64,000 bases of DNA from UBA11986 sp031402435 (GTDB lineage: Bacteria; Bacteroidota; Ignavibacteria; UBA10030; UBA6906): the NCBI GenBank assembly GCA_031402435.1, contig JANNSJ010000069.1, positions 1 through 64,000 of the forward strand, in the 5' to 3' direction. Positions 37,069 through 45,948 of the stretch are shown piece after piece. The notes under the pieces are model-generated. The model worked only from the letters and a program-made list of their open reading frames with translations, made no database searches and was not told the DNA's origin. Made by a program: the position numbers and the translations under genes. The number at the start of each line of letters is the position of its first letter. Within the stretch, counting starts at the first letter, position 1.

Positions 37069-38085
37069 GTGAATAGACGTTTTGACATATCAAAACCAAT
37101 GCAGGTTGGAGGACAAGCTGTTCTTGAAGGCGTGATGATGCGTGCTCCGGGAATGGTCGCGACCGCAGTCCGTCGTGCAAATGGTGAGATTGTAGTCAAG
37201 AGGGTTGCCTATACTTCTCTTGGCGAGAAATATCCGTCGTTCAAGCTCCCGATTCTGCGCGGGGCGGTGGGATTGATAGAGATGATGGTTGTCGGCATCC
37301 GGACGCTGAATTTCTCGGCGGAGGTTGCGATGCAGGATGTTGAAGTCTCAGACAAACGCAATGGCAACGGGCATGGCGGAGGAAAACCGGCAAAGAGTTC
37401 AACGGGAGAAAGTGTGAAACTCGGATTGACGGTAGCGTTCTCTCTGACAGTCGGCATTGCCATTTTCTTCGTTACACCCCTGCTCATCGCAACATTGTTT
37501 TTTGGCGTTGACCAGCAGCCGTTTACGTTCAATCTTCTCGCCGGGGCAATCCGGATTACGATGTTGCTGGTGTATTTGCTTGCCATTTCAATGATGAAGG
37601 ACATCAAGCGGCTCTTCCAGTATCACGGTGCCGAGCACAAGGCGGTATTCGCTTTCGAACGGGGTGAAGGATTGACGGTTGCCTCGGCTGCGCGACAGTC
37701 CCGATTTCATCCCCGGTGTGGAACAAGCTTCCTCTTGATTGTTATGATGAGTTCGATTCTCCTCTTTAGTATCCTCGATACACTTCTCATGAGTTGGTTG
37801 GGTCAGCTTACGCTATTAACCAGGATTCTGACGCACCTTCCGTTGATTCCTCTTGTGGGTGGGATCTCCTATGAATTCATCAAAGCGTCCGCCAAAAGAA
37901 GTGAGACGCTGATCGAGAAAATCGTGGTTGCTCCGGGGCTGTGGCTTCAGAGGATCACGACGAAAGAGCCGGATGAATCCATGTTGGAAGTTGCCGTTGT
38001 TGCTCTCCGCTCTGCACTCAATTCAGATTACGATGTTCAATCTCCTGCCAACATACTGGCACTGCAGGAAGTGTCAGTCAATTAA
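37069..38085 (+). CDS. DUF1385 membrane protein
   Basis: This protein of about 338 residues belongs to the DUF1385 family, whose function is not established. Diagnostic segments are VGGQAVLEGVMMRAPGMVATAVRR, FQYHGAEHKAVFAFERGEGL and RFHPRCGTSFLLIV. Three or four membrane helices surround these His/Glu/Cys-containing motifs. AAGGAG at 37057-37062 favours the GTG start at 37069, although GTG 37063 is in frame. It is followed after two bases by prfA, an adjacency also seen in many Firmicutes and other phyla. Confidence 0.87.
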   Translation: MNRRFDISKPMQVGGQAVLEGVMMRAPGMVATAVRRANGEIVVKRVAYTSLGEKYPSFKLPILRGAVGLIEMMVVGIRTLNFSAEVAMQDVEVSDKRNGNGHGGGKPAKSSTGESVKLGLTVAFSLTVGIAIFFVTPLLIATLFFGVDQQPFTFNLLAGAIRITMLLVYLLAISMMKDIKRLFQYHGAEHKAVFAFERGEGLTVASAARQSRFHPRCGTSFLLIVMMSSILLFSILDTLLMSWLGQLTLLTRILTHLPLIPLVGGISYEFIKASAKRSETLIEKIVVAPGLWLQRITTKEPDESMLEVAVVALRSALNSDYDVQSPANILALQEVSVN

Positions 38086-38087
38086 AC

Positions 38088-39152
38088 ATGCTTGATCGAT
38101 TAGAAAAAGTCAAAGAACGATACGAAGAAGTGACGCGACTGTTGAGTGATCCGACTGTCGTTGCGAATCAAGATCGCTTCAGGGAACTCAGCAAAGAGCA
38201 TAGCGATCTCACGCCGTTGATCAAAGCATACGACCTGTACTCCAAGACGAAACGCGACCTTGCCGGCCTGAAGGAAATCACGGAGACTTCTTCCGATCCT
38301 GAAATGAAGGACTTTGCGTATGCAGAACTGAATGATGCCAAACAACGGATGGAGAAGCTTGAGGAGGACCTGAAAATCCTTCTTATCCCCAGGGATCCCA
38401 ATGACAGCAAGAACGTTATTATTGAAATCCGGGCTGGGACAGGTGGCGATGAAGCGGCGTTGTTTGCTTCCGATCTCTATCGCATGTACACGCGCTATGC
38501 TGAAAAACAGCGATGGAAGGTGGATCTCCTGGACTTCAACGATACCGGGACAGGTGGGATGAAAGAGGTTTCGTTTGGCTTGAGTGGCGAAGATGTCTAT
38601 GGGGCCATGAAGTTTGAGAGTGGTGTACATCGCGTGCAACGTGTTCCGGAGACGGAAGCACAGGGGCGCGTGCATACATCAGCCGCGACGGTTGCTGTGC
38701 TGCCCGAAGTGGAGCCGGTCGAGGTTCAGGTGAACCCTGCGGACATTGATATGGACACGTTTCGATCAGGGGGGAAAGGGGGGCAGAACGTGAACAAAGT
38801 GGAAACGGCAGTGAGACTTACTCACAGGCCCACGGGCATTATTGTTGTGTGCCGGCAGGAGCGCTCGCAGTTGCAGAACAGGGAACGTGCCATGAAGATG
38901 CTGCGTGCAAAGATCTATGAGAACATGGTGACTGCACAGGCGGGAGACGTTGCTGCACAACGCAAGTCAATGGTGAAGAGTGGCGACAGGAGCGATAAGA
39001 TCCGCACGTACAATTTTCCACAGAACCGCGTCACGGACCATCGCATCGGGTTGACGCTCTACAATCTTTCCGAGATTATTGAAGGCAAGTTGGACATGTT
39101 GATCGAGCAGTTGAAGATTGCCGATAGAGCAGAGAAGCTTCGTTCGAGCTAG
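38088..39152 (+). CDS. prfA: Peptide chain release factor 1
   Basis: RF1 ends translation at UAA and UAG. The 354-residue protein carries the GGQ tripeptide at 231-233 (SGGKGGQNVNKVETAVRLTH) and the codon-reading PxT element as Pro187-Glu-Thr189 in the VPETEAQGRVHTSAATVAV loop. That separates it from RF2, which uses SPF. Its 3' end overlaps the end of tadA on the other strand by four bases. Confidence 0.95.
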   Translation: MLDRLEKVKERYEEVTRLLSDPTVVANQDRFRELSKEHSDLTPLIKAYDLYSKTKRDLAGLKEITETSSDPEMKDFAYAELNDAKQRMEKLEEDLKILLIPRDPNDSKNVIIEIRAGTGGDEAALFASDLYRMYTRYAEKQRWKVDLLDFNDTGTGGMKEVSFGLSGEDVYGAMKFESGVHRVQRVPETEAQGRVHTSAATVAVLPEVEPVEVQVNPADIDMDTFRSGGKGGQNVNKVETAVRLTHRPTGIIVVCRQERSQLQNRERAMKMLRAKIYENMVTAQAGDVAAQRKSMVKSGDRSDKIRTYNFPQNRVTDHRIGLTLYNLSEIIEGKLDMLIEQLKIADRAEKLRSS

Positions 39153-39628
39153 TTCCATTCCGGCTTTCCTATTCCATCCTTCCGTACTTTCTTGAAGAAG
39201 TCCTTCATTATCCCGCTGCACTTAGCCTCCATGATACCGCTGACGAGTTCTACTCTGTGGTTCAACCGTTTGTCCTGTACAATATTGAAGAGCGAACCGC
39301 ACGCCCCCGCCTTGGGATCTGACGCTCCGAAGATGAGATGAGAGATTCGTGCAAGCACGATCGCACCGGCGCACATTGCGCAAGGCTCGACAGTTACATA
39401 GAGGGCGCATTTCTCAAAGCGATGGTTCCCGAGATTGGCAGCGGCAGCGGTGATAGCGATGATCTCCGCGTGCGCCGTTGGATCCCGAAGCGTTTCCACT
39501 TGATTGTAGCCCTTGCCTATGATGCGGTCCTTGTGAACGATGATTGCGCCAATGGGAACTTCTTTCCGTTTATACGCGAGCTCCGCTTCGCGTAGAGCGT
39601 GTTCCATCCAGCGTTCGTGGTCGGTCAT
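39149..39628 (-). CDS. tadA: tRNA-specific adenosine deaminase
   Basis: TadA deaminates A34 of tRNA-Arg(ACG) to inosine. The zinc site is intact: HAE at 53-55 (His53, Glu55) and PCAMC at 82-86 (Cys83, Cys86). The length of 159 residues from ATG 39628 is normal; a TTG 12 bases upstream is in frame. It is convergent with prfA. It lies 35 bases downstream of a tRNA-Arg(TCG) gene on the same strand, so the two are probably co-transcribed. Its substrate tRNA-Arg(ACG) is at 41142. Confidence 0.94.
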   Translation of the reverse strand: MTDHERWMEHALREAELAYKRKEVPIGAIIVHKDRIIGKGYNQVETLRDPTAHAEIIAITAAAANLGNHRFEKCALYVTVEPCAMCAGAIVLARISHLIFGASDPKAGACGSLFNIVQDKRLNHRVELVSGIMEAKCSGIMKDFFKKVRKDGIGKPEWN

Positions 39629-39663
39629 GGGGGAAAGCAAGGAAATGATTGATGGTGATTCTG

Positions 39664-39737
39664 TGCACCCGGAGGGAGTCGAACCCCCAACCCTCAGATT
39701 CGAAGTCTGATGCTCTATCCAGTTGAGCTACGGGTGC
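39664..39737 (-). tRNA. tRNA-Arg (anticodon TCG)
   Basis: A 74-base cloverleaf reads on the minus strand. The acceptor arms GCACCCG/CGGGTGC pair fully with discriminator A, the anticodon loop is CTTCGAA on a TCAGA/TCTGA stem, and the T loop is TTCGACT. CCA is not encoded. The anticodon TCG reads CGA, a codon the inosine-bearing ACG tRNA reads poorly. Confidence 0.95.
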
Positions 39738-39824
39738 GGTCAATAGGCGGTGCAAATGTATGTAAAATAGGGTTCAGTTTCAATGAGTACGCTTTGTCTT
39801 CCATCGACACAGCGGGTGTGCGTA

Positions 39825-39854
39825 TTGGTATGAGAGATGCCAAATATTTATATT
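39825..39854 (+). promoter_or_regulatory. Possible promoter for the wecB-like gene
   Basis: TTGGTA at 39825-39830 and TATATT at 39849-39854 are separated by 18 bases, about 65 bases before the start codon. The region is A+T-rich and no closer gene is on this strand. Only the fit to hexamers supports it. Confidence 0.35.
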
Positions 39855-39919
39855 GAATGCAGTTGGTTCCTATATGATTGTGTGGACAGGGAAATGCAAC
39901 ACACGTGTATCAACACTCA

Positions 39920-41086
39920 ATGGTCGTGAAAAGAAAAACAATCGCAGTCGTGTTTGGCACCAGGCCGGATGCAATCAAACTTGCTCCGATCATTCTTGCA
40001 CTCAAGAGGGAGCGACAGTATTTCAATGTGGTCACGATCGCCACAGCACAACATCGCAAGATGCTGGATCAGGTACTGAGAGTGTTTAAGATCAAGCCGG
40101 ACTACGACCTGAACACGATGCGTCCCCGCCAGACTCTTGCTGCCATCACCAAGAGCATGATTCAAGCCCTGGACCAGGTGTTCAGTGAGGCAACGCCTGA
40201 CCTCGTGCTGGTGCAAGGGGATACAACCACGACATTTGTCGCAAGCTTGGCGGCATTCTACAGAGGCATTCCCGTCGGGCATGTTGAAGCCGGTCTCCGG
40301 ACCAATGACAAGGCTCAACCCTTTCCCGAAGAAATCAACAGAAGGCTGACAACTTCGATTGCCGACCTGCATTTTGCTCCGACGACGACGGCAAAAAAAG
40401 CACTGCTCCGTGAACACGTTGACCCGAAGTCGATTTGTGTCACGGGCAATTCGGGCATTGATGCACTGAGAATTGCCGTGAAGAGGAGATACAAGTTTTC
40501 AATGCCGTTCCTAAACGAGATTGGGGAGAAGAAGGCACGAATTATTCTCATCACCATTCACCGGCGTGAGAATCTGGGTGCACCGATGCTTGGCGCCGTG
40601 AGAGCAATCAGGCAACTCGCACTCTTGTATCCCGAATGTCAGATCATTTTCCCGGTTCATTTGAACCCTGCCGTTCGGCAGATTGTATATCCAGTACTCG
40701 GGAATGTGTCCAATGTTCGGCTTGTCGAGCCCCTTGATTATATGGATTTTGTGAACCTCATGGCGATATCGTATTTGATTATTACAGACTCCGGTGGTGT
40801 GCAGGAGGAAGGGCCTTCCCTTGGTAAACCCGTTCTGGTTTTGAGGGGCGTAACTGAACGACCCGAAGCAGTAGCCTCCGGAATTGCGATGTTGGTTGGC
40901 CTTGATCAAGTCAGGATCGTGCGGACTGCCAGGAAGCTTATAGACAGCAAGCAGACATACAATGCGATGGCAAAGGCCATCAACCCCTATGGCGATGGGA
41001 TTGCTTCTGTAAGAACCGTCAGCTTTATTAAGCGGTACTTTGGCTTGTCAGGAGCTAAAACAAAGGAGTTCAATCCGGGAGCGTAG
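39920..41086 (+). CDS. wecB: UDP-GlcNAc 2-epimerase, non-hydrolysing
   Basis: This enzyme interconverts UDP-GlcNAc and UDP-ManNAc for surface glycans. The protein of about 388 residues has GTRPDAIKLAPI at the N-terminus, VQGDTTTTFVASLAAFYRGIPVGHVEAGLRT, the catalytic TIHRRENLG and the UDP-binding DSGGVQEEGPSLGKPVLVLR. It stands alone between two tRNA-Arg genes of the opposite strand, away from the polysaccharide locus it may serve. The start could be ATG 39920 or GTG 39926; neither has a clear ribosome site. A strong bidirectional terminator follows. Confidence 0.92.
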   Translation: MVVKRKTIAVVFGTRPDAIKLAPIILALKRERQYFNVVTIATAQHRKMLDQVLRVFKIKPDYDLNTMRPRQTLAAITKSMIQALDQVFSEATPDLVLVQGDTTTTFVASLAAFYRGIPVGHVEAGLRTNDKAQPFPEEINRRLTTSIADLHFAPTTTAKKALLREHVDPKSICVTGNSGIDALRIAVKRRYKFSMPFLNEIGEKKARIILITIHRRENLGAPMLGAVRAIRQLALLYPECQIIFPVHLNPAVRQIVYPVLGNVSNVRLVEPLDYMDFVNLMAISYLIITDSGGVQEEGPSLGKPVLVLRGVTERPEAVASGIAMLVGLDQVRIVRTARKLIDSKQTYNAMAKAINPYGDGIASVRTVSFIKRYFGLSGAKTKEFNPGA

Positions 41087-41108
41087 AATGTGGGATGTGC
41101 AATGCAAA

Positions 41109-41135
41109 CAAAAGCCCTTAAAATAAGGGCTTTTG
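41109..41135. terminator. Bidirectional intrinsic terminator
   Basis: A perfect 12-base stem, CAAAAGCCCTTA (41109-41120) with TAAGGGCTTTTG (41124-41135), has a three-base loop. The A and T runs at its edges let it work in both directions. It can end wecB transcription and, on the minus strand, the tRNA-Arg(ACG) transcript. Confidence 0.88.
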
Positions 41136-41141
41136 TGTTTG

Positions 41142-41215
41142 TGCGCCGGAAGGGAGTCGAACCCCTAACCCTCAGCTTCGTAGGCTGATGCTCTATCCAG
41201 TTGAGCTACCGGCGC
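41142..41215 (-). tRNA. tRNA-Arg (anticodon ACG)
   Basis: A 74-base cloverleaf on the minus strand has the acceptor pair GCGCCGG/CCGGCGC, discriminator A, a TCAGC/GCTGA anticodon stem with loop CTACGAA, and T loop TTCGACT. Anticodon A34 is the expected TadA editing target, giving ICG. CCA is not encoded. The body closely resembles the TCG tRNA at 39664, suggesting a shared origin. Confidence 0.95.
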
Positions 41216-41338
41216 AAAGTGCGGGAAAAATATACTGAAATTTGAAACGCCAATCAAGCCAGAGGAGAGAGGGTGTGGACTTGTCTTCGTTTTGATTTCA
41301 AGAGAGAAACAGTTGGAGAAGTAAAATGAGATGAATAC

Positions 41339-41368
41339 AAAACGCCGAGCAGGTAAACCCGCTCGGCG
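41339..41368 (-). terminator. Intrinsic terminator for the caspase-like lipoprotein gene
   Basis: On the minus strand CGCCGAGC and GCTCGGCG (plus coordinates 41343-41350 and 41361-41368) form a perfect 8-base stem with a 10-base loop, followed by TTTT. It lies 43 bases past the stop of the gene at 41411. Confidence 0.85.
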
Positions 41369-41410
41369 CAGAAACTCAATAGATGACAGGTTTACAGCTT
41401 TACGATTCTC

Positions 41411-43330
41411 TTATCGAACCGTTTGACTCGTCGGAGCAAATGTTGGTGTAAATGTCAAAAACTCCCCTGTGTGCGTCTCCGATCCGCCGCCACCTGTGTA
41501 CGTGGCCCCCGGTATCTCGTATGCGTCTGTGATCTGGGTCTGAAGTATCCCCACGGTCGGGAGAATGCTAAATGGTGTAACGGTACCGTTCCTCAAGTAT
41601 GTTGAGTTTGACGCAATGTAAATAGATGTCGGCGTGAGTCCCGACCGGTCGATGCTGCCGCTCACCATTGCGGCGATACTCCCGCCTCCAGCCCATGATT
41701 CAATAAGTGTAGTATCCGGCAAGTTACGATACTCGCCTGATGCGTCGAACGTGCCTCCTGTGGTCGCCAATGCATAGACGTTTCGAGGGCCTTCCCAGGC
41801 AGGAGTCTGATCCACCTGAATGCGGTTGGTTCTTACATCAGCGAGAAACTCGATCGTCAGGTACATGTGTCTTACCAGCGACCCCCGCCCTTGCACTGTG
41901 TAAATAAACGTCCCGTTAAATTTTGTAAGTGGAACGGGCTTGCTCTTCCGTCCCCGTACGCTGACGACAACATCACCTCCATGCTGGACGGGTTCACAGA
42001 TGATGGTTGACTCGTTCCACGCACCAAATCGAATGGGTACTAACGTGCCACCGACAGTAACCGTTGCACCCCCCTGTCCGGGATTTGAGCCGAACCACCC
42101 GCCGATTCGAAGTTCGTTGGATGATGGGGAGACATAATATATCAACGGTCGCAGCATCGTTACGTTTGAGTTGAATGGATACTGCTGCAGGTCAGCGCGT
42201 CCATGTTGGGAATGTACCGTAAAATCCCTGCCAGTACTGTTCATGAACCCGAGGATATCATACAGTTGATATCCTTTTTGAGGAGGCGCAAGCACGGGGT
42301 TTTCAGCATTTGCACCGAGTGCTCGATCAAAAAAGAACTGCGCAATGCGTACTGCCTTGTGGGCCTCTGCGTAATTGGACCAACCGAGATACAAGTCGGC
42401 GCCTTTCATAATGCATGCATCGCGAAATTGCTGGTGGCCGCTCTTGCAGGCATTGATAAACACAACGCTGCGCGGGCCGAAACTCATATACGTCCGGACA
42501 AATTCATGTGTGAAAGCATAGTGTACTTCGGAAACATCCTTGGAAAAAAAGCCGGGCGTCTTACTATGGGGAGCCGAGAAGTACCAGAGTCGACCGGCGT
42601 CCAGATCAGCCTGGTACAGCGCGTCATCTGCCGGAGTTCTTTGTGTTGCCGTCCATACTCCCAATGTGTAACTTCCGTCAGGCATGGGAACGGTGTCTCC
42701 ATGTGTGCTATAGTAGAACACACCATCTCCGGAAACACTTTTGAGTTCTTGAATCGTCATTGCAGAACTGGATGGTGAGTAGCCTGCCTCTTGTAGCCAT
42801 GAGCGGATGTTGTTCGCGGCTTGTGTAAAACCGACCGTTCCCGGATCGGTATAATCGAACTTAGGCCCCAGTCCATTCATCACACGCGCAGCATTACTCT
42901 GAGGGAGGTCTTCGGTAGGTGCGAGTGAACTACGGGAAGAATAAGTCGCCTGTATAGTTGATGTCGGCCGGGACCATGATGTGTCCGTCCCTTCAAGATT
43001 GTTGACATATGCCCAGACCCTTCCATCCTGAAATCGCGCCCATACTCCGGAAGACCTAACACCTGATGCAGAGAACGCCGAGAGAGACCGAACATACTGA
43101 TAGATCGTCTGGTTGTCAGCATTGCGGTCAATCTGTGGCAGCTGGTTAATCTTTGATACGAGAGAATCGAGCACAACCGAACGGAGACTGTCTGAAACTG
43201 AACCGCCACCACCACCTCCCGGCCCGGGGTCAACAGGATTGGGAGAATCCTTCTTACACGAAGCCCCCGCAATTAAGACGAGAAGGAGCAAGAAGCCGGA
43301 TATCATGCGTAGTGAAACTTGAGTTGCCAT
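41411..43330 (-). CDS. Lipoprotein with caspase-like (clan CD) and IPT/TIG domains
   Basis: This 639-residue protein opens with a signal peptide ending in the Cys of GASCKKD, a loose Bacteroidota-type lipobox, then a Pro/Gly spacer (NPVDPGPGGGGGGS). In the middle, VFYYSTHGDTV and, about 95 residues later, SVVFINACKSGH match the His-Gly and Ala-Cys-x-Ser-Gly elements that hold the catalytic dyad of clan CD peptidases (gingipain, clostripain, caspase-like). An IPT/TIG-like beta domain follows (IYYVSPSSNELRIGGWFG to VVVSVRGRKSKPV), then an unrecognised strand-rich C-terminus. There is no T9SS sorting domain. An AAAGGAG site supports the start. Peptidase activity is inference; it could be an inactive relative. 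Confidence 0.72.
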   Translation of the reverse strand: MATQVSLRMISGFLLLLVLIAGASCKKDSPNPVDPGPGGGGGGSVSDSLRSVVLDSLVSKINQLPQIDRNADNQTIYQYVRSLSAFSASGVRSSGVWARFQDGRVWAYVNNLEGTDTSWSRPTSTIQATYSSRSSLAPTEDLPQSNAARVMNGLGPKFDYTDPGTVGFTQAANNIRSWLQEAGYSPSSSAMTIQELKSVSGDGVFYYSTHGDTVPMPDGSYTLGVWTATQRTPADDALYQADLDAGRLWYFSAPHSKTPGFFSKDVSEVHYAFTHEFVRTYMSFGPRSVVFINACKSGHQQFRDACIMKGADLYLGWSNYAEAHKAVRIAQFFFDRALGANAENPVLAPPQKGYQLYDILGFMNSTGRDFTVHSQHGRADLQQYPFNSNVTMLRPLIYYVSPSSNELRIGGWFGSNPGQGGATVTVGGTLVPIRFGAWNESTIICEPVQHGGDVVVSVRGRKSKPVPLTKFNGTFIYTVQGRGSLVRHMYLTIEFLADVRTNRIQVDQTPAWEGPRNVYALATTGGTFDASGEYRNLPDTTLIESWAGGGSIAAMVSGSIDRSGLTPTSIYIASNSTYLRNGTVTPFSILPTVGILQTQITDAYEIPGATYTGGGGSETHTGEFLTFTPTFAPTSQTVR

Positions 43331-43488
43331 AGATGTGGATCTCCTTTATTTATGACTGAGAAATGAGAATGGGGAATCAACGCGTGCAAACGTTCCTACC
43401 TAAAACGGCATCCGCTTCTTACGATGCTTGTTCGAACTCGACTGTACATCGCAACACCTTCTCTCATCATTCCCCTCGGGACAAGAAC

Positions 43489-45586
43489 TCATTTTAACAG
43501 AACGAGTTTCTTCGTCTCGATGAATGAGCCAGCCTGTAGTCGGTAGAAGTACACACCGCTTGCCAAACCCTCAGGTCTCCATTGCTGAGAATACGTTCCA
43601 GCGGATAAGTCTTCGGACAGGAGAATCGATACTTCCCTTCCCAAAGCATCAAATACTTTCAGTGATACAAGCGATTGAGATGGAAGGCTAAATGAAATAG
43701 TCGTCGTTGGGTTAAACGGGTTCGGATAGTTCCGCTCCAGCCTGAATGCCGCCGGAAGTTCACCCGGTAAGAGTTGCACAGACGTGATCATCTCCGACAG
43801 GGGTCGCCGCCATACACCTCCACCCCGCGTGCCCGCGAAAAGACTCGTGCCGCTCACAGCAAAGGATGCTACTCTCCCGCTTGTGAGACCTGAGTTCACT
43901 GCGGTCCAGCTCGTCCCGTTATTGGTGGAAAGACAGACCCCGCCGCCATCAGTGCCAGCAAAAATGCCAGTCCCACTAACGGTAAGAGCATGGACACTCA
44001 GGTTCGTTAGGCCAGAGTTGATCGCAACCCAGTTGGTGCCGTTATTGGTGGACCGAAAGACACCATGGCCACTATCGGCACCCGCTAAGAGGTTCGTCCC
44101 ACTGACAGCAAGAGCGGTGACGTACACAGGCTGCCCTGGTAAGCCAGAGTTGGCTGCAGTCCAGTTCGTTCCATTGTCGGTGGAGAGGAATACTCCGGAA
44201 CCCCAGAATCCTGCAAAGAGATTCGTCCCGCTGACAACAAGAGACAGGACGTGGAAGTTCGGCAGGCCTGATCTGACCGCAGTCCAGCTTGCGCCGTTGT
44301 TGGTGGAACGAAAGATACCGCCACCATAAGTTCCCGCAAAAAGGTTCGTCCCACTCACAGCAAAGGCTTGGACAAATAGGTTTGTCAAGCCCGAGTTAAC
44401 CGGACTCCAACTTGTCCCATTGTTGTTCGAAAGGAAAACGCCGCCACCAAACGTCCACGCAAAGAGTCTCGTACCCAAGACCGCGAAGGCACGGACATTT
44501 GATTGTGTCAGACCTGTACTGGCTGCTGACCAGCTTGTACCGCTGTTTGTGGAGAGGAACACACCGCGAGTTTCAGTTCCGGCAAAGAGATTTGTACCAC
44601 TCGTCACTGCAAAGCCGTGAACGATTACGTTTGTCAAACCGTTGTTGCTCTGCGCCCAGTTCCCACCATTGTTCGTCGAAATGAAGGCACCACCGGCATA
44701 AGTTCCTGTGAAGAGATTTGTGCCGCTGATTGCGAGAGCCCTGATGTAGGTTTCCGTTAATCCCGTGTTTGTCGCTGTCCAGTTTGCACCGTTGTTCGTG
44801 GATCGGAAGACACCACCATTCAGGGTCCCGGCAAAGATGTTGGTTCCGCTGATGGCAAGAGCATAGACGGTGGGACTTGTCAATCCCGAATTGACTCCGG
44901 CCCAAGTGGTGCCACTGTTCGTGGAAAGGAAAATCCCGCCGTCGGTTCCGACAAACAAATTCGACCCGCCGACAGTGAAAGCATTAACGATTGTGCTGGA
45001 CAGCCCGGAGTTGACCGCAGTCCAGGTAGTACCATTGTTGGTGGACCGGTAAACACCACCGTCGGTTCCGGCAAAGACATTCGCGCCGTCAGTGATAAGA
45101 GCCCTCACGTTCAAATTGCCCAATGTGGTGTTGACCGGTGCCTAGGTGCCCCCGTTGTCTGTTGAGCGATAAACCCCGCCACCGAAGTACATGCCAGCAA
45201 AAAGCTCGCTCGCCCCCCTCGCAGCTAGAGCTGTCACAAAGGTGCTGGCCAAACCGTTGTTCACTGCAGTCCAAATAGCGCCATTGTTCGTAGAGCGGAA
45301 GACTCCGCCTTCGGTACCCGCAAACAGATTGCTACTGTTGACGGCAAGAGTTTCTGACGTTGGTATTGGCCAAGCCCACTGTGACCATCTCCCAACTGGC
45401 GCCGTTATCGTAGGACGCGTAGACCCCTTCACCACCAGTGCCGGCGAACAAGGCAGTAACGTTTTCTGCAAACGAATAAACGGGCTCTCTATAGAGGTTG
45501 TTGGTTTGGACCCACTGGGCATGCAATGGATTCGAAGTGATGAGTAGGCAAAAAACCACAAGTAGTTGTCGGAAAAAGTCTTTCAT
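43489..45586 (-). pseudogene. Broken T9SS-exported Asp-box repeat protein
   Basis: The original gene starts at ATG 45586 (AAAGGAG upstream) with a signal peptide ending LHAQ. It runs through 13 repeats of about 43 residues, each with an Asp-box (for example STNNGTTW), and ends with a YPNPFNP-type sorting domain and a VLLK tail at 43489. Two lesions break it. An extra base in the T-run 45351-45353 shifts the frame after VGLANTNVR. A TGG-to-TAG change at 45142-45144 replaces the Trp of the third Asp-box. Correcting both gives one open frame of 698 residues. The 3' 544 codons remain open but have no signal peptide. Asp-box repeats build beta-propellers of sialidase or sortilin type. Sequencing error cannot be excluded for the frameshift. 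Confidence 0.85.
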
Positions 45587-45668
45587 CTGTTTCTCCTTTT
45601 GTGAAATAGTGATGGGCAAATGCAACAATCCCCGGCGACAATTATAGAAACCCGGGTTGAAAAGCAGG

Positions 45669-45751
45669 AACCACAGAGATTGCAGAGAAAGGATCTTTTG
45701 TTGTTTCCAATTCAACTTCTTTTCTGAGTGCTCTCTGCTGTCTCTGTGGTT
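45669..45751. repeat. Inverted repeat with AACCACAGAGA termini
   Basis: The left arm begins AACCACAGAGATTGCAGAGA at 45669. The right arm, read on the minus strand from 45751, begins AACCACAGAGACAGCAGAGA. The arms are about 20 bases long with two or three mismatches, around a loop of some 40 bases. It lies just upstream of the broken Asp-box gene. It looks like a small dispersed palindromic element; similar ACCACAGAGA-type repeats are common in environmental genomes (recollection, not checked). Confidence 0.6.
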
Positions 45752-45780
45752 AAGCTCTTCTTTGATGGGTTTCCAACCTA

Positions 45781-45888
45781 GTTTCTCGTGAAAACCTCAT
45801 CGAATTGTTCCTCTTTTTTTACTGATGTTTTTCTCGTTTGAGTAAAGTCGCCAGTTTGCATCCGAAAGTTCTACACGCCGCTTGACAG
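45781..45888 (-). pseudogene. Fossil of a T9SS sorting-domain tail
   Basis: Read from 45888 on the minus strand, the codons give LSSGV, a TAG stop, then NFRMQTGDFTQTRK. This matches the end of a sorting domain (LSSGVYFYRMQTGDFTQTRK-like), with the Tyr codon turned into TAG at 45871-45873. The rest of the domain and its passenger are missing. It lies 60 bases beyond the stop of the short sorting-domain gene at 45949, and is probably what remains of a deleted neighbour. The 45587-45948 interval holds only this fossil and the inverted repeat. Confidence 0.65.
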
Positions 45889-45948
45889 CAGAATCCGATT
45901 CAACAGAACTTGCTTGTATCACTTCCTCTTTAACGCCTCGGACCGAAC

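Noticed and set aside
43380..43400. CACGCG next to TTGATT upstream of the caspase-like gene as another operator
   Set aside because: Only one arm is present and the other half does not match, so it does not meet the 7-2-7 pattern.
43489..45123. The 544-codon 3' frame as an intact gene
   Set aside because: It starts in mid-repeat without a signal peptide or ribosome site, while a matching signal peptide and three more repeats lie just upstream past two lesions.
44412..45547. Plus-strand frames across the Asp-box gene
   Set aside because: They are shadows caused by the repetitive minus-strand coding sequence.
43489..45586. CRISPR array in the repeated region
   Set aside because: The repeats are about 130 bases, diverged, and encode Asp-box protein units; there are no short identical repeats with unique spacers anywhere in the window.
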